A stretch of DNA of 64,000 bases from Mycobacterium sp. ELW1. Its GTDB lineage: Bacteria; Actinomycetota; Actinomycetes; Mycobacteriales; Mycobacteriaceae. Both the position numbers and the translations under genes were made by a program. The notes under the pieces were generated by a model. The model was not told the origin of the DNA. It did not search any database and was given only the letters and a program-made list of their open reading frames with translations. The stretch covers positions 4,712,001-4,776,000 of the forward strand of contig NZ_CP032155.1 in assembly GCF_008329905.1 (NCBI RefSeq), read 5' to 3'. The first letter of the stretch is position 1; the number at the start of each line of letters is the position of its first letter. Below, piece after piece: positions 18,441 through 27,019 of the stretch.

Positions 18441-19610
18441 CTAGGGGTTTGCCGCGGGCTTCCACCCGAGTTCCGGGGCGATCTCCTCGGCGAAGAACCG
18501 CAATCGTTCGACGTTGAGATCCGCTCCGGCAGTGCCTGTTCTGACCGACGGAAACAGCCCGGTGGTCGGGAAGAAGTCGGTGACGAAGCCCAACAGGGCG
18601 GGGTCATCCCGAAGTTGGGCAACGATGTCCGCCGCGGTGCCGGTCCGTGTCACGGTCCGCAGGTAGTCCTTCGGCGACAGCGCCCCCAGTTGCGGGAAGC
18701 GGGCATCCAGGGTGCGTTGTGTGGACGCCACGTGCGGTCCGAGTTCGTCTGCGATCGCGTCCACGCTGTCACCGTGAAAGACGAAGCGCTGGGCGCCCAC
18801 CCGCGCGTCATCGAGGTTCCCGTGCAGCGTCACCCATTCTTCGAGGTACCCGACGATGAACCGAAGCTGGTGGAAGATGACGTGATCGTGGAATGCGCCG
18901 ATCATCAGTCCGTTGCCATTGCGGGCGATCTTGCGTGCCCTGTCCTCGCTGCTGGCCGTCTGCCACAGCCTGCCTCGCAGACCCGCAACGCCAGGGAAGA
19001 GCCGCTTGGGCTCGATGTCCGCCGAGGCCTGTTGTCCGGCAACCGAATCGGAAGAGGATAGCTGCGAGGGCGTCGACGCCACGACACGGGTATGGGTGAA
19101 CTCCGTGCACTCTCGCCCCTCCAGCAGATGGTGGAGGATGTCCAGATTGCGGTCGAACAGTTCATGCCTCGCCGAGAAGTCGACTCCGAACGTGTTGAAG
19201 GCCTGCAGATCTCCCCGGGCGCCACCCAGTCCGACCTGGACTCGGCCGCCCGATATCTCGTCGAGCACCGAGAGGTCCTCGGCGAGCCGGATCGGGTGCT
19301 CGAAGGGCAGTGCGATGACCGCTGTGCCGAGCTGGATCCGGGTGGTCCGTGCCGCGGCAGCGGCGAGCACGACGAGCGGTGACGGGACACCGCCATCCTC
19401 GGGGCTGAAGTGGTGTTGCCCGATCCAGACGCTGTCGTAGCCGATGTCCTCGGCGGCGACGATGCTGTCGATGAGCTCGTCGTAGGTACGTCGCGCCGGC
19501 CGGTCGGCGGCGCTGGGGACCTGTGTGAAGAATCCCAGGGTGAATTGCTTGCCCGGTTGACGCAGACGCGCTGCGCGCTCTTCGAGCTGAACCTGTTCAG
19601 ACACCGACAT
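18441..19610 (-). CDS. Luciferase-like flavin-dependent monooxygenase
   Basis: A 389-residue LLM-class enzyme. Key segments are QFTLGFFTQVPSA, IGYDSVWIGQHHFSPEDGGV, RIQLGTAVIALPFEHPIRLAE, LDEISGGRVQVGLGGARGDLQAF and RNGNGLMIGAFHD. It belongs to the same superfamily as the last gene of the cluster but to a different branch. The ATG at 19610 overlaps the end of the cysteine-synthase-like gene by 14 nt, indicating translational coupling. A C-S bond-cleaving or sulfoxidising role is suggested by this tight coupling; the substrate is unknown and no flavin reductase is encoded in the cluster. Confidence 0.87.
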   Translation of the reverse strand: MSVSEQVQLEERAARLRQPGKQFTLGFFTQVPSAADRPARRTYDELIDSIVAAEDIGYDSVWIGQHHFSPEDGGVPSPLVVLAAAAARTTRIQLGTAVIALPFEHPIRLAEDLSVLDEISGGRVQVGLGGARGDLQAFNTFGVDFSARHELFDRNLDILHHLLEGRECTEFTHTRVVASTPSQLSSSDSVAGQQASADIEPKRLFPGVAGLRGRLWQTASSEDRARKIARNGNGLMIGAFHDHVIFHQLRFIVGYLEEWVTLHGNLDDARVGAQRFVFHGDSVDAIADELGPHVASTQRTLDARFPQLGALSPKDYLRTVTRTGTAADIVAQLRDDPALLGFVTDFFPTTGLFPSVRTGTAGADLNVERLRFFAEEIAPELGWKPAANP

Positions 19611-20577
19611 GTTCGCGGAGCGCTCCGGTCTCGTCGAATGCGTCCTGGAACAGGAAGCTCGATATGTAGCGATCCGCGGAATCCGGCACGAGCGTGACGA
19701 TCGTGCGGATGGACGGGTCGCCGCGTCCGGCAATTTGCCTGGCGGCGGCCACCGCGGCTCCCCCACTGAGCCCGGCGGGAATTCCGGCGTACCTGGCGAG
19801 TTCGCGAGCCGTCGCGGCGGCGTCGTGTTCGGTGACTCGCAGGATCTCGTCGACGACCTCGTCGGCAAAATTCGGACTCTTGAAGTTCGGGCCCAAGCCG
19901 TAGATCTTGTGCGGATTAAATTCTTCGCCGCTGAGCACCGCGGAGTTGTCGGGTTCCACCGCGAAGATCTTGATGCCCGGGTTCTTGTCCTTGAGGTAAG
20001 CGCCGACCCCACTGATCGTTCCGCCGGAGCCGACTCCGATGATCACCGCATCGACGTCGCCGGCGGTGTCCGCCCAGATCTCCGGTCCGGTGGTCGTTCG
20101 GTGAATCTCGCGGTTGATGGGAATGATGAACTGGTTGACGAAGAATGCGCCGGGTGTGGTGTTGGCGATTCTCCCGGCTTCCTCCACCGAGCCGCGCACT
20201 CCGTCTTCCTTCGGCGTCAAAACCAGTTCGGCACCGAGGTTCTGGACGACGACCTTCCGCTCGTAACTCGTGTCTTCATAGATCACGATGACAACGCGAT
20301 AGCCGCGGGCCGCTCCCGCCGCAGCGAGTCCGATGCCGAGGTTTCCGCTGCTGGCCGCGACGATCGTCCCGCCTGGCCGTAGTTGTCCGCTGCGCTCGGC
20401 GAAATCGATCGCACCGACCGAAAGCCGGTCCTTCACGCTGGCCGTCGGGTTGTAGTACTCGAGCTTCACCAGCAGCTCTGTGTCGGCAGGAGCGAAAGGG
20501 CTGCTGAGGCGAACGAGTGGGGTGCTGCCCACCGTTCGTGTGACGTCGTCGAAGATTCGTTTCTGGCCGATTGCCAC
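19597..20577 (-). CDS. Cysteine synthase/CBS-like PLP enzyme
   Basis: A 326-residue fold-type II PLP enzyme, first gene of the five-gene cluster. The PLP lysine lies in PTASVKDR (K49), and the phosphate cup is GVGSGGTISGVG. The substrate-carboxylate loop, usually TSGNTG in cysteine synthases, reads SSGNLG here, so the substrate may differ from O-acetylserine. The housekeeping enzyme is therefore unlikely to be this one. The GTG at 20577 lies 164 nt after mfpA, with a long inverted repeat between. Expected chemistry is beta-replacement at serine-type substrates, for example capturing sulfide or a thiol released by the two monooxygenases. Confidence 0.87.
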   Translation of the reverse strand: MAIGQKRIFDDVTRTVGSTPLVRLSSPFAPADTELLVKLEYYNPTASVKDRLSVGAIDFAERSGQLRPGGTIVAASSGNLGIGLAAAGAARGYRVVIVIYEDTSYERKVVVQNLGAELVLTPKEDGVRGSVEEAGRIANTTPGAFFVNQFIIPINREIHRTTTGPEIWADTAGDVDAVIIGVGSGGTISGVGAYLKDKNPGIKIFAVEPDNSAVLSGEEFNPHKIYGLGPNFKSPNFADEVVDEILRVTEHDAAATARELARYAGIPAGLSGGAAVAAARQIAGRGDPSIRTIVTLVPDSADRYISSFLFQDAFDETGALREHVGV

Positions 20578-20614
20578 GTTGTCTCGTATCCATTAGGCGT
20601 TGTCCCGCAACACT

Positions 20615-20668
20615 ATTCGACCCTCCCAGTCCGGCGCTGGCGTGGGAGAAGGGGACATGGGGTCGAAT
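20615..20668 (-). repeat. Nested inverted repeat between mfpA and the cysK-like gene
   Basis: ATTCGACCC (20615-20623) is matched exactly by GGGTCGAAT (20660-20668), and inside it TCCCA (20624-20628) pairs with TGGGA (20643-20647). On the minus strand this forms a stacked hairpin 38 nt before the cysK-like start. It may end mfp transcription, or be a structured leader or a regulator-binding site for the sulfur cluster. No U-run follows. Confidence 0.6.
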
Positions 20669-20741
20669 GCAAACTAGCAACGGGTGGCAGCGGTGCGAAA
20701 CGGATAAAAGCAGGGTGAATCGAAGTCGCCGAGGTCGAGCC

Positions 20742-21293
20742 TCAGCCGCCGCTGACGTCGAGACCGTGCGCAGCGGAGAACGCCAGCGCCTGCGCCACGT
20801 CGATGCGCGCGCCCCGGCACGCGGCGGTGGTCCACAGCGTGGGGTCGATGCGCGCGCCCCGTAGGTCGGCCTGCTCGAGTCGCAGCCCGTTGGTGCGCGC
20901 CCCGGTCAGATCCGCGCCGCGCAACACGGCCTTACGCAGATCGGCCTGCACCAGGCTCGCCTCCCGCAGCCGGCACCCGGACAGATCCACCCCGCGAAGG
21001 TCCGCGCCGCCAAGCACGGCGAGGGTGAAATCGACTTCATCGCAGACAAGCGGACGCAGGCGGCAGTTCTCGAATGTCGATCCGAGCATGCTGCAGTTTC
21101 GGAACGTGCTGTGCCACAGGGTTGTCCGCAGGAACCGGCAGTTGCGGAATGCCGAGCCCTGATGCACCGATTCGGACAGGTTGGCGCCACCGAAATCACA
21201 TTCGGTGAAGACCACCTGCTCGGTCTGCAAGCCGGAGAGGTCCTCATCGCGAAAGTCGTGGCCGACGAATTCGCGATCGGTCCACTGCTCCAC
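20742..21293 (-). CDS. mfpA: Pentapeptide-repeat DNA-gyrase modulator MfpA
   Basis: A 183-residue right-handed beta-helix protein mimicking DNA; it binds gyrase and gives low-level fluoroquinolone protection. The length equals M. tuberculosis MfpA, and the A(D/N)LXX repeats are obvious (GANLSESVHQGSAFRNCRF, GADLRGVDLSGC, QADLRKAVLRGADLTGARTN). The C-terminal ALAFSAAHGLDVSGG is typical. The GTG at 21293 shares one base with the stop of mfpB, so the whole conservon is translationally coupled. It is the last gene of the mfp operon. Confidence 0.96.
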   Translation of the reverse strand: MEQWTDREFVGHDFRDEDLSGLQTEQVVFTECDFGGANLSESVHQGSAFRNCRFLRTTLWHSTFRNCSMLGSTFENCRLRPLVCDEVDFTLAVLGGADLRGVDLSGCRLREASLVQADLRKAVLRGADLTGARTNGLRLEQADLRGARIDPTLWTTAACRGARIDVAQALAFSAAHGLDVSGG

Positions 21294-21859
21294 TAGAGCT
21301 TCGCCAGCGCGTACTCGCTGATCACGATCAGCGCATCGGTGGCCGACTTGCGGTCCCTGGCGTCGACGGTGAGCACCGGAGTGGTGTCGGGCACGGCGAG
21401 CGCCCGCCGCACCTCGTCGGTGGGATACCGTGGCGCGCCATCGAATTCATTGACCGCGATCAGGAACGGCATCTTGCGGTGCTCGAAGAAGTCGACGGCG
21501 GCGAAACTGTCCTGCAGACGGCGCACATCGACCAGGATGATCGCCCCGATCGCTCCGTGCACCAGGTCGTCCCACATGAACCAGAACCGGCGCTGCCCGG
21601 GCGTGCCGAACAGGTAGAGCACCAGATCCTGGTCCAAGGTGATGCGCCCGAAGTCCATCGCCACCGTCGTCGTCGACTTACCCGGTGTGGCGTCGAGCAC
21701 ATCCACGGCGGTCGACGCGTCGGTCACCATCGCCTCGGTGCGCAACGGCATGATCTCCGACACCGCCCCCACGAAGGTGGTCTTGCCTGCGCCGAACCCA
21801 CCCGCGACGACGATCTTCGTCGAGGCGGATGATCGCCCCTCAGAGGGCTCGTAGGCCAC
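21293..21859 (-). CDS. mfpB: Small conservon GTPase MfpB
   Basis: A 188-residue MglA/Ras-like GTPase. Walker A is GGFGAGKTTF (residues 20-29), followed by TTTVAMDFGRI (switch), the FGTPGQRRFWFMW G3-type motif and AVNEFDGA in place of the usual NKxD G4 motif, as is common in conservon GTPases. It starts with GTG at 21859, inside the end of the DUF742 gene. In M. smegmatis the partner protein has been reported to modulate MfpA action on gyrase. Regulated presumably by the roadblock and DUF742 proteins of the same operon. Confidence 0.94.
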   Translation of the reverse strand: MAYEPSEGRSSASTKIVVAGGFGAGKTTFVGAVSEIMPLRTEAMVTDASTAVDVLDATPGKSTTTVAMDFGRITLDQDLVLYLFGTPGQRRFWFMWDDLVHGAIGAIILVDVRRLQDSFAAVDFFEHRKMPFLIAVNEFDGAPRYPTDEVRRALAVPDTTPVLTVDARDRKSATDALIVISEYALAKL

Positions 21860-22196
21860 GGAGGGTCCTTCCTATCAGGTCGCGGCGCTCGTCCGGTGTC
21901 GAGCGGTCGGTCAACGTCGTCCGTACCCGAAGATAACCCGCCGTCACGAGGTCACCGACCAGGACGCGCGCGACGCCGAGCGGAAGATCCAGTAAGGCCG
22001 AGATCTCGGCCACCGACGGGCTGTCGGCGCACAGGTCGCAGATGCGCCCGCGGACATCGCCTGACGGCCAGTGGTGCTGCTTCGCCGACGGCACCGCCTG
22101 GATCGGCGCCTCGACCGGAAGCTCGACGGAGGTGTCGGTGCGCCCCGCGGTCAGCGTGTAGGGGCGCACCAGATTCGCCTCGGCGTCACCGGTCAC
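21840..22196 (-). CDS. DUF742 conservon protein
   Basis: A 118-residue protein (Rv3363c-like). The N-terminal [11 protein letters not shown] motif and the C-terminal winged-helix-like part [37 protein letters not shown] are diagnostic for DUF742, which always occurs between a roadblock protein and a GTPase in actinobacterial conservons. Its GTG at 22196 overlaps the corrected stop of the roadblock gene and its end overlaps mfpB by 20 nt. A role as adaptor between sensor and GTPase is assumed. Known as mfpC in some literature. Confidence 0.92.
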   Translation of the reverse strand: MTGDAEANLVRPYTLTAGRTDTSVELPVEAPIQAVPSAKQHHWPSGDVRGRICDLCADSPSVAEISALLDLPLGVARVLVGDLVTAGYLRVRTTLTDRSTPDERRDLIGRTLRGLRAL

Positions 22197-22605
22197 GACG
22201 GTTGGCTGGCCCGCCGCGACGATGAGACGACATTGCCCACCCGTTCGACCAAAACCGCCATCTCGTAACCGATTTGGCCAATATCGCAGCTGGGCGCGGC
22301 CAGCGTGGCCAGGTGCGATCCGTCCCCACCCGCATCACCAGCAGGTAGCCGCCGGCCATCTCCACAACTGATTGCAGAACCTGGCCGGCCTCGAAGAGCT
22401 GCGCGGCGCCCGCGGCCAGGCTGGCCAGCCCGGAGGTCACCGCAGCCAGCTGCTCGGCCCGATCACGAGGCAGCTGCTCGCTCGCCGCGATGAGCAGGCC
22501 GTCGACCGAGACGAGCACCGCGTGCGAGACCCCGGGCACGTCGCGGGCGAAGTTGGACACCAGCCAGTCGAGTGAATTGTGCTGCGGCCGTTGCGGCAAG
22601 GTCAT
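22193..22605 (-). CDS. Roadblock/LC7 conservon protein, frameshifted
   Basis: Roadblock-domain protein (Rv3364c-like), probably a GTPase co-regulator. The first about 92 residues are clean ([53 protein letters not shown]). Beyond that the frame fails: the expected [20 protein letters not shown] is found one frame over. The defect is a C4 run at 22324-22327 (plus strand) where five are needed. With the base restored the gene ends TGA at 22193-22195, overlapping the DUF742 GTG as GTGA, and encodes about 137 residues. Probably a sequencing indel. Start ATG 22605 overlaps the kinase stop. Confidence 0.87.
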
Positions 22606-25157
22606 GAGTGGTCTTTTCCGTTCTCTGCGGAGCCAGCCTGGAGGTCCGACCGCGCCGCGCGGACGCCGCCGAAGTGGCTGCTGAACGAGGCGCGGACCGC
22701 GTCGGGATCGCGTTGCGGGAGAACAGGGGCCGGTGACTCGGCGGCCCCTGGCACCAACCGGGCGCCGGGATCGCGGACCGGCAGACCGTGTTCGGTGTGG
22801 TCCTGCACGGGCACGTTGTCCACCTCGGCCGCGGTCTCCCAGCCGTTGTCCCACACCGACTTCCAGTCTTGGGGCACGGCAATGGAGTGCGGGTCGACCA
22901 TCAGCTCGTTGAGCATCTTCTGGTAGATGAAATCGGTGTCGGTGTCCTCGAAATCGGGCGCCGACAGCCCGGCCGCCAGCACATCCATATCGCTGATGTC
23001 GAGGTGTTCGTCACGCGTCTCCTCGGCGCGGGCACGGGCGGCGAAGAACCCTGAGGTGTCCGATGCGTGCACGTTCTCGGCAGCGGACTGCTCCGCCCCG
23101 CCGAACCACGGCGACGGCTGCGGTTCGGGCTCGGGCGCTCCGGTGATTCCGCTGGAACCCGGGGAACGTCGCGGCAAACCACTCGGATCGACCGCGGCGG
23201 GCTCGGCCGTCACCGAGACCGGTTCTTCGCGACTGTCGTGCCCGGCAGGCCTTTCGGAGGGGGCGTCGTAGCGCTGTGCGTCGGTGCCGACCGGTTCGCC
23301 GTGCTCCAGCAGTTTGGCCGGGATGTAGAGCTCGGCCGTGGTTCCCGACGACGGCTCGCCCTCGACGGCGTTACGCAGCCGCACCTCCATACCGTGCATG
23401 TGCGCCAGCCGCCCCACCACGAACAGCCCCATGTGCCGGGTGTTGTCCGGGCTGACCTCACCGCCGGAATGCAGGCGCATGTTGGCGATCCGCAGGTCGC
23501 TGTCGGTCATGCCGATGCCGTCGTCGTGCACCTCGACCAGCACCCCGGCGTTGCCGGTGTGCACCGCGCTGACCCGCACCGGCGAGATCGGCGGCGAGTA
23601 CCGCAGCGCGTTGTCGATCAGCTCGGCGAGCATGTGTACCGCGTCTGCGGAGACTCGCCCGATCAGGGCCGAGTCGCACACCTCGGCGATCTCCACCCGC
23701 TTGTAGTCCTCGACCTCGGAGACCGCGCCGTTGACAGCGCTGGCCAACGGCAACGACTCGCGGTGGTCGCGCGACACCTGCGCGCCCGCGAGCACCAACA
23801 GGTTGGAGCCGATGCGCCGCATCCTCGTCGCCAGATGGTCGAGCCGGAAGAGGTTGTCGAGCCGTTCGGGGTCTTTCTCGTTGCGTTCCAGCTGGTCGAT
23901 GAGCGAGAGCTGTTGATCGACGAGCGACCGGTTGCGCCGCGACATCGTCTCGAACATCTCGTTGATCACCAGCCGCAGCCGCGCCTCGTCACCGGCCAGC
24001 AGCAGCGCCTGGGTGTGCAACTCGTCGACCGCGTGGGCGACCTGGCCGATCTCCTCGGTGGTGTAGACCGGCAGCGGCTGGGGTTCGCGTTCGTCGCCGG
24101 CCCGGACCCGGGCGATGCCCTGCTCGAGGTCGGTGTGCGCGACGCGCAGGGCGCCGTCGCGCAGGATGCGCAGCGGCCGGACCAGGGACCGGGCAACAAG
24201 GAACACCACCAGCAGCGCGGCGATGAAGGTGGCCAGCGCCAGCAAGCCGTCGCGGATGACGGCGTGGCGGCGGTCGCTGGCCAGCTGTTGCACCGCGGTG
24301 GTGACCTCGTCGGTGGTGCTCGTGACGACCTTCTCCGCGATGGCGTCGGTGGCCTGCAGCGATTGACGCAGCTCGGCGTTGCCCGCTAGCGCGGCGTCCG
24401 GGCTGGACATGATGCCCATCCGGCGGACCATCTCGCTCTGCAGGGTCTTGGCCTCGGTAGAGCCGACGCCGAGGACCTGGCTCATGCCGAACAACGTCGA
24501 CGGCTCGGTGCCGGCCAGCGTGATCATCGACGTGCGGAGTTCGGGCTCGGGCAGGTCGCCGCCCTGCTCGACGAGCAACTCCTGCATCAGCATCTGGCCA
24601 CGGGCGCCGATCGCGCGACTCAATCCCTGGGTCTGGACGCGCAATTTCTCGTCGTCGAGGCGAACCGAGCCGTTGATCGCGTCCTCGGCGGTCAGCAGGA
24701 TCGGCGCGTAGGTGGTGATGCGCTCGCGCAGCCCAATCGTGTTCGCCGACACCGCCGCCACCAGTTGCTGACCCCCGGTGAGCAGGTTGGTCACGCCGGT
24801 GCGGACGTCGGGAGCGACGTCGGTGGAATTGAGCTTGTTCTGCAGGGTGGCTGTGCTCTTGTCGAATGTATTGGCCGCGGTCTGGGTGTCCCCGTTCGAC
24901 GAATAGGCCAGCAGCACTCCCTGTAGGGCGCCGACGTAGCCCTCGATCACCGGAATCATCTGAGCGCGATCGGCGGCGACCTGCAGATCCCGGGCCGATT
25001 CGACGCCGTCCCAGATGCGGGCGCCTGCGAAGGCGAGCGCGAGCGCGAGCGGAACCGCCACGATCGCAAACACTTTGCCCCGCACCGGCCAGTTGCGCAG
25101 CGACCATCGCGACGGCCGCTTCGGCGGCACGGCTGTCGGCTGTTGAATCTGATTCAT
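22602..25157 (-). CDS. Conservon membrane sensor with histidine-kinase-type ATPase domain
   Basis: An 851-residue membrane protein (Rv3365c-like), first gene of the mfp operon. TM1 covers about residues 29-46 ([17 protein letters not shown]), an external all-helical sensor follows, TM2 is near 304-324 ([18 protein letters not shown]), then a HAMP-like linker, a helical dimer region with [20 protein letters not shown], and an HATPase_c domain near 510-620 ([40 protein letters not shown]). The C-terminal 200 residues are acidic and disordered. The ATG at 25157 is chosen because AGGAAG precedes it by 7 nt; another ATG lies six codons upstream. It probably transmits a cell-surface signal to the roadblock/GTPase pair. 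Confidence 0.9.
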   Translation of the reverse strand: MNQIQQPTAVPPKRPSRWSLRNWPVRGKVFAIVAVPLALALAFAGARIWDGVESARDLQVAADRAQMIPVIEGYVGALQGVLLAYSSNGDTQTAANTFDKSTATLQNKLNSTDVAPDVRTGVTNLLTGGQQLVAAVSANTIGLRERITTYAPILLTAEDAINGSVRLDDEKLRVQTQGLSRAIGARGQMLMQELLVEQGGDLPEPELRTSMITLAGTEPSTLFGMSQVLGVGSTEAKTLQSEMVRRMGIMSSPDAALAGNAELRQSLQATDAIAEKVVTSTTDEVTTAVQQLASDRRHAVIRDGLLALATFIAALLVVFLVARSLVRPLRILRDGALRVAHTDLEQGIARVRAGDEREPQPLPVYTTEEIGQVAHAVDELHTQALLLAGDEARLRLVINEMFETMSRRNRSLVDQQLSLIDQLERNEKDPERLDNLFRLDHLATRMRRIGSNLLVLAGAQVSRDHRESLPLASAVNGAVSEVEDYKRVEIAEVCDSALIGRVSADAVHMLAELIDNALRYSPPISPVRVSAVHTGNAGVLVEVHDDGIGMTDSDLRIANMRLHSGGEVSPDNTRHMGLFVVGRLAHMHGMEVRLRNAVEGEPSSGTTAELYIPAKLLEHGEPVGTDAQRYDAPSERPAGHDSREEPVSVTAEPAAVDPSGLPRRSPGSSGITGAPEPEPQPSPWFGGAEQSAAENVHASDTSGFFAARARAEETRDEHLDISDMDVLAAGLSAPDFEDTDTDFIYQKMLNELMVDPHSIAVPQDWKSVWDNGWETAAEVDNVPVQDHTEHGLPVRDPGARLVPGAAESPAPVLPQRDPDAVRASFSSHFGGVRAARSDLQAGSAENGKDHS

Positions 25158-25367
25158 CGAAGACTTCCTGGTCATCGCTGCCCGTGTTGACCACAACGGA
25201 GCTGCGCATAACCCCTGGCAATTCGTCGAGTATGACAGCGATTGCCCAGCACTTCCAGAGTCGTTACTGAACAGAGAGATACCGGTGACGCCCGCCCATT
25301 TCGCGTATTGGGGAGTCGAGCAAATTGCGCTGCGGCACAACTGAGATCATCAACTCACGCGAATTAC

Positions 25368-25973
25368 CTACGCTGGTTTGAGCAGCGCGACGAGAAAGTC
25401 GGAGTCATCGGAAAACGGCCGCACATCCCACGTGGACAGCAGCAGATCGGGCGTGAGTCCGGCGTGGGCGGCGTCGTCCAGGAACTGGCTGTACTCGTAG
25501 TCGCGCCCGGCGCCGAAGCCGATCGCCGCGCGTCCGTCGGCTTTGAGGTGGGCACGCAGCCGGGTCAGCACCTGCACGCGGGTGCTGGGCGCGACGAAGG
25601 TCATGACGTTGCCGGCCGAAACGATGATGTCGAACGGCTCGGTGATACCGCGCGCCGGCAGGTCGAGTTCGGCGAGGTCGCCGACGAGCCAGCGTGGGCC
25701 GGGATGGTCCTGTTCGGCCGCCTCGATCAGTGCCGGGTCGACGTCGACGCCGACCACCCGATGACCGACCGACGCCAGATATCCGCCCACCCGCCCGGGG
25801 CCGCAGCCGGCGTCGAGAATGTGGGAGCCGCGCCGGGCCATCGCGTCCACGAAGCGGGCCTCACCGACGACGTCGTCACCGGCGCGGGCCATCGCACGGA
25901 ACCGCTCGATGTACCACCGCGAGTGCCCGGGATCGGCCGCGACTTTCTGCATCCAGAGACTGGTCTCGACCAT
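25368..25973 (-). CDS. Class I SAM-dependent methyltransferase
   Basis: A 201-residue methyltransferase. Motif I is HILDAGCGPGRVGGYLA, followed by VVGVDVDPALIEAAEQD and the FDIIVSAGNVMTFV strand, then a C-terminal GFGAGRDYEYSQFLDDAAHAGL typical of small actinobacterial methyltransferases with HTH-like partners. The substrate is unknown. It stands alone, 210 nt upstream (in transcription sense) of the mfp operon; that spacer 25158-25367 must hold the mfp promoter, but I see no specific site in it. Confidence 0.85.
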   Translation of the reverse strand: MVETSLWMQKVAADPGHSRWYIERFRAMARAGDDVVGEARFVDAMARRGSHILDAGCGPGRVGGYLASVGHRVVGVDVDPALIEAAEQDHPGPRWLVGDLAELDLPARGITEPFDIIVSAGNVMTFVAPSTRVQVLTRLRAHLKADGRAAIGFGAGRDYEYSQFLDDAAHAGLTPDLLLSTWDVRPFSDDSDFLVALLKPA

Positions 25974-26093
25974 GCCGCCATTATCCCCGCGTCCGGAGCG
26001 TGGCTGTGTTCAGGCCTGAGATGAGAGGCATCCCGCTCTCTGCCCAACATCAGGATCAGGGTCTGCCGAAATCGCCTACTAGGCTCTGAGACC

Positions 26094-26546
26094 ATGCGCT
26101 ATTCCGGCGCCGGCGGATCGCTCGGTGCGAGCCAACCCGCGGTGTGGGCCATCAGGAATGTGGTCGCACCCGTGCACCGGTGGATTTATCGCTGCTCGCG
26201 CGGACGAGTGTTGGCGCGCAACATTCTCTTGTTATCCACTCAGGGCTGCAGGACGGGAAAAGTCCACACCAACCCGGTTTTCTTCCTTCGGGATTCAGAT
26301 CAGTTCGTCATATGCAACGTGCGGCCGCGTAATGAACGAACGAATCCCTGGGTTCTGAACCTGCGCGCCCACCCGACCGCAACGGTTCAAATCGGTGCCG
26401 ACCGCATCACCTGTGATGCGCGTGAACTCGAGGATGCACAGGTTGATCGGTACTGGCCACGACTCGTCGCGCTCTGGCCCGCCTACCGAGAGCATTACGA
26501 ACGGAGCGGGGACCGGACAGTCTTCGTCCTCGAGCCGCGCGTCTGA
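26094..26546 (+). CDS. Deazaflavin (F420)-dependent nitroreductase family protein
   Basis: A 150-residue split-barrel protein of the DDN/FDOR-A group. It shows the family blocks LSTQGCRTGKVHTNPVFFLR, VICNVRPRNERTNPWVLNLR and AHPTATVQIGADRI. Such enzymes use reduced F420 to reduce quinones or nitro compounds; cofactor choice is inferred from the family. The stop is 8 nt before the trmL start, so both are probably co-transcribed. Confidence 0.85.
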   Translation: MRYSGAGGSLGASQPAVWAIRNVVAPVHRWIYRCSRGRVLARNILLLSTQGCRTGKVHTNPVFFLRDSDQFVICNVRPRNERTNPWVLNLRAHPTATVQIGADRITCDARELEDAQVDRYWPRLVALWPAYREHYERSGDRTVFVLEPRV

Positions 26547-26553
26547 GATCCGC

Positions 26554-27018
26554 GTGTTCAGAATCCTCTTCTACTCACCACGGATCGCGCCGAACACCGG
26601 TAATGCGATCCGGATGGTGGCCGCGACCGGATGCGAATTGCATTTGGTGGAGCCGCTGGGCTTCGACCTGTCCGAACCGAAGCTGCGCCGCGCCGGATTG
26701 GACTATCACGACCTGGCGTCGGTGACGGTGCACGCCAGCCTGGATCAGGCCTGGGCGGCGATGGCCGGCGCGCGGGTGTTCGCGTTCACGGCGCACGCCA
26801 CGCGATCATCGTTCGATATCGCCTACCAACCTGGCGACGTGATGCTGTTCGGGCCCGAACCGACGGGTCTGGACGCCGCCACGCTGGCCGACCCGCACAT
26901 CACCGAGCAGGTGCGCATCCCGATGCTGTCCGGGCGGCGGTCACTGAATCTGGCCAACGCTGCCGCGGTGGTGGCCTATGAGGCGTGGCGGCAGCATGGC
27001 TTCGACGGTGGGGTCTAG
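26554..27018 (+). CDS. trmL: tRNA (cytidine/uridine-34-2'-O)-methyltransferase
   Basis: SPOUT-class enzyme methylating the wobble base of tRNA-Leu. Motifs are YSPRIAPNTGNAIRMVAATG (motif 1), MLFGPEPTGLD (motif 2) and IPMLSGRRSLNLANAAAVVAYE (motif 3, the knot). From the GTG at 26554 it has 154 residues, the same as Rv3366. An IS element is inserted exactly at its 3' end: the TAG stop (27016-27018) lies inside the target-site duplication, so the protein is unaffected. Confidence 0.93.
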   Translation: MFRILFYSPRIAPNTGNAIRMVAATGCELHLVEPLGFDLSEPKLRRAGLDYHDLASVTVHASLDQAWAAMAGARVFAFTAHATRSSFDIAYQPGDVMLFGPEPTGLDAATLADPHITEQVRIPMLSGRRSLNLANAAAVVAYEAWRQHGFDGGV

Positions 27019-27019
27019 C
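27014..27019. repeat. Target-site duplication, left copy (TCTAGC)
   Basis: TCTAGC here equals 28110-28115 on the other side of the element. It contains the palindrome CTAG, which gives the stop codon of trmL on the plus strand and that of the transposase on the minus strand. Confidence 0.85.
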
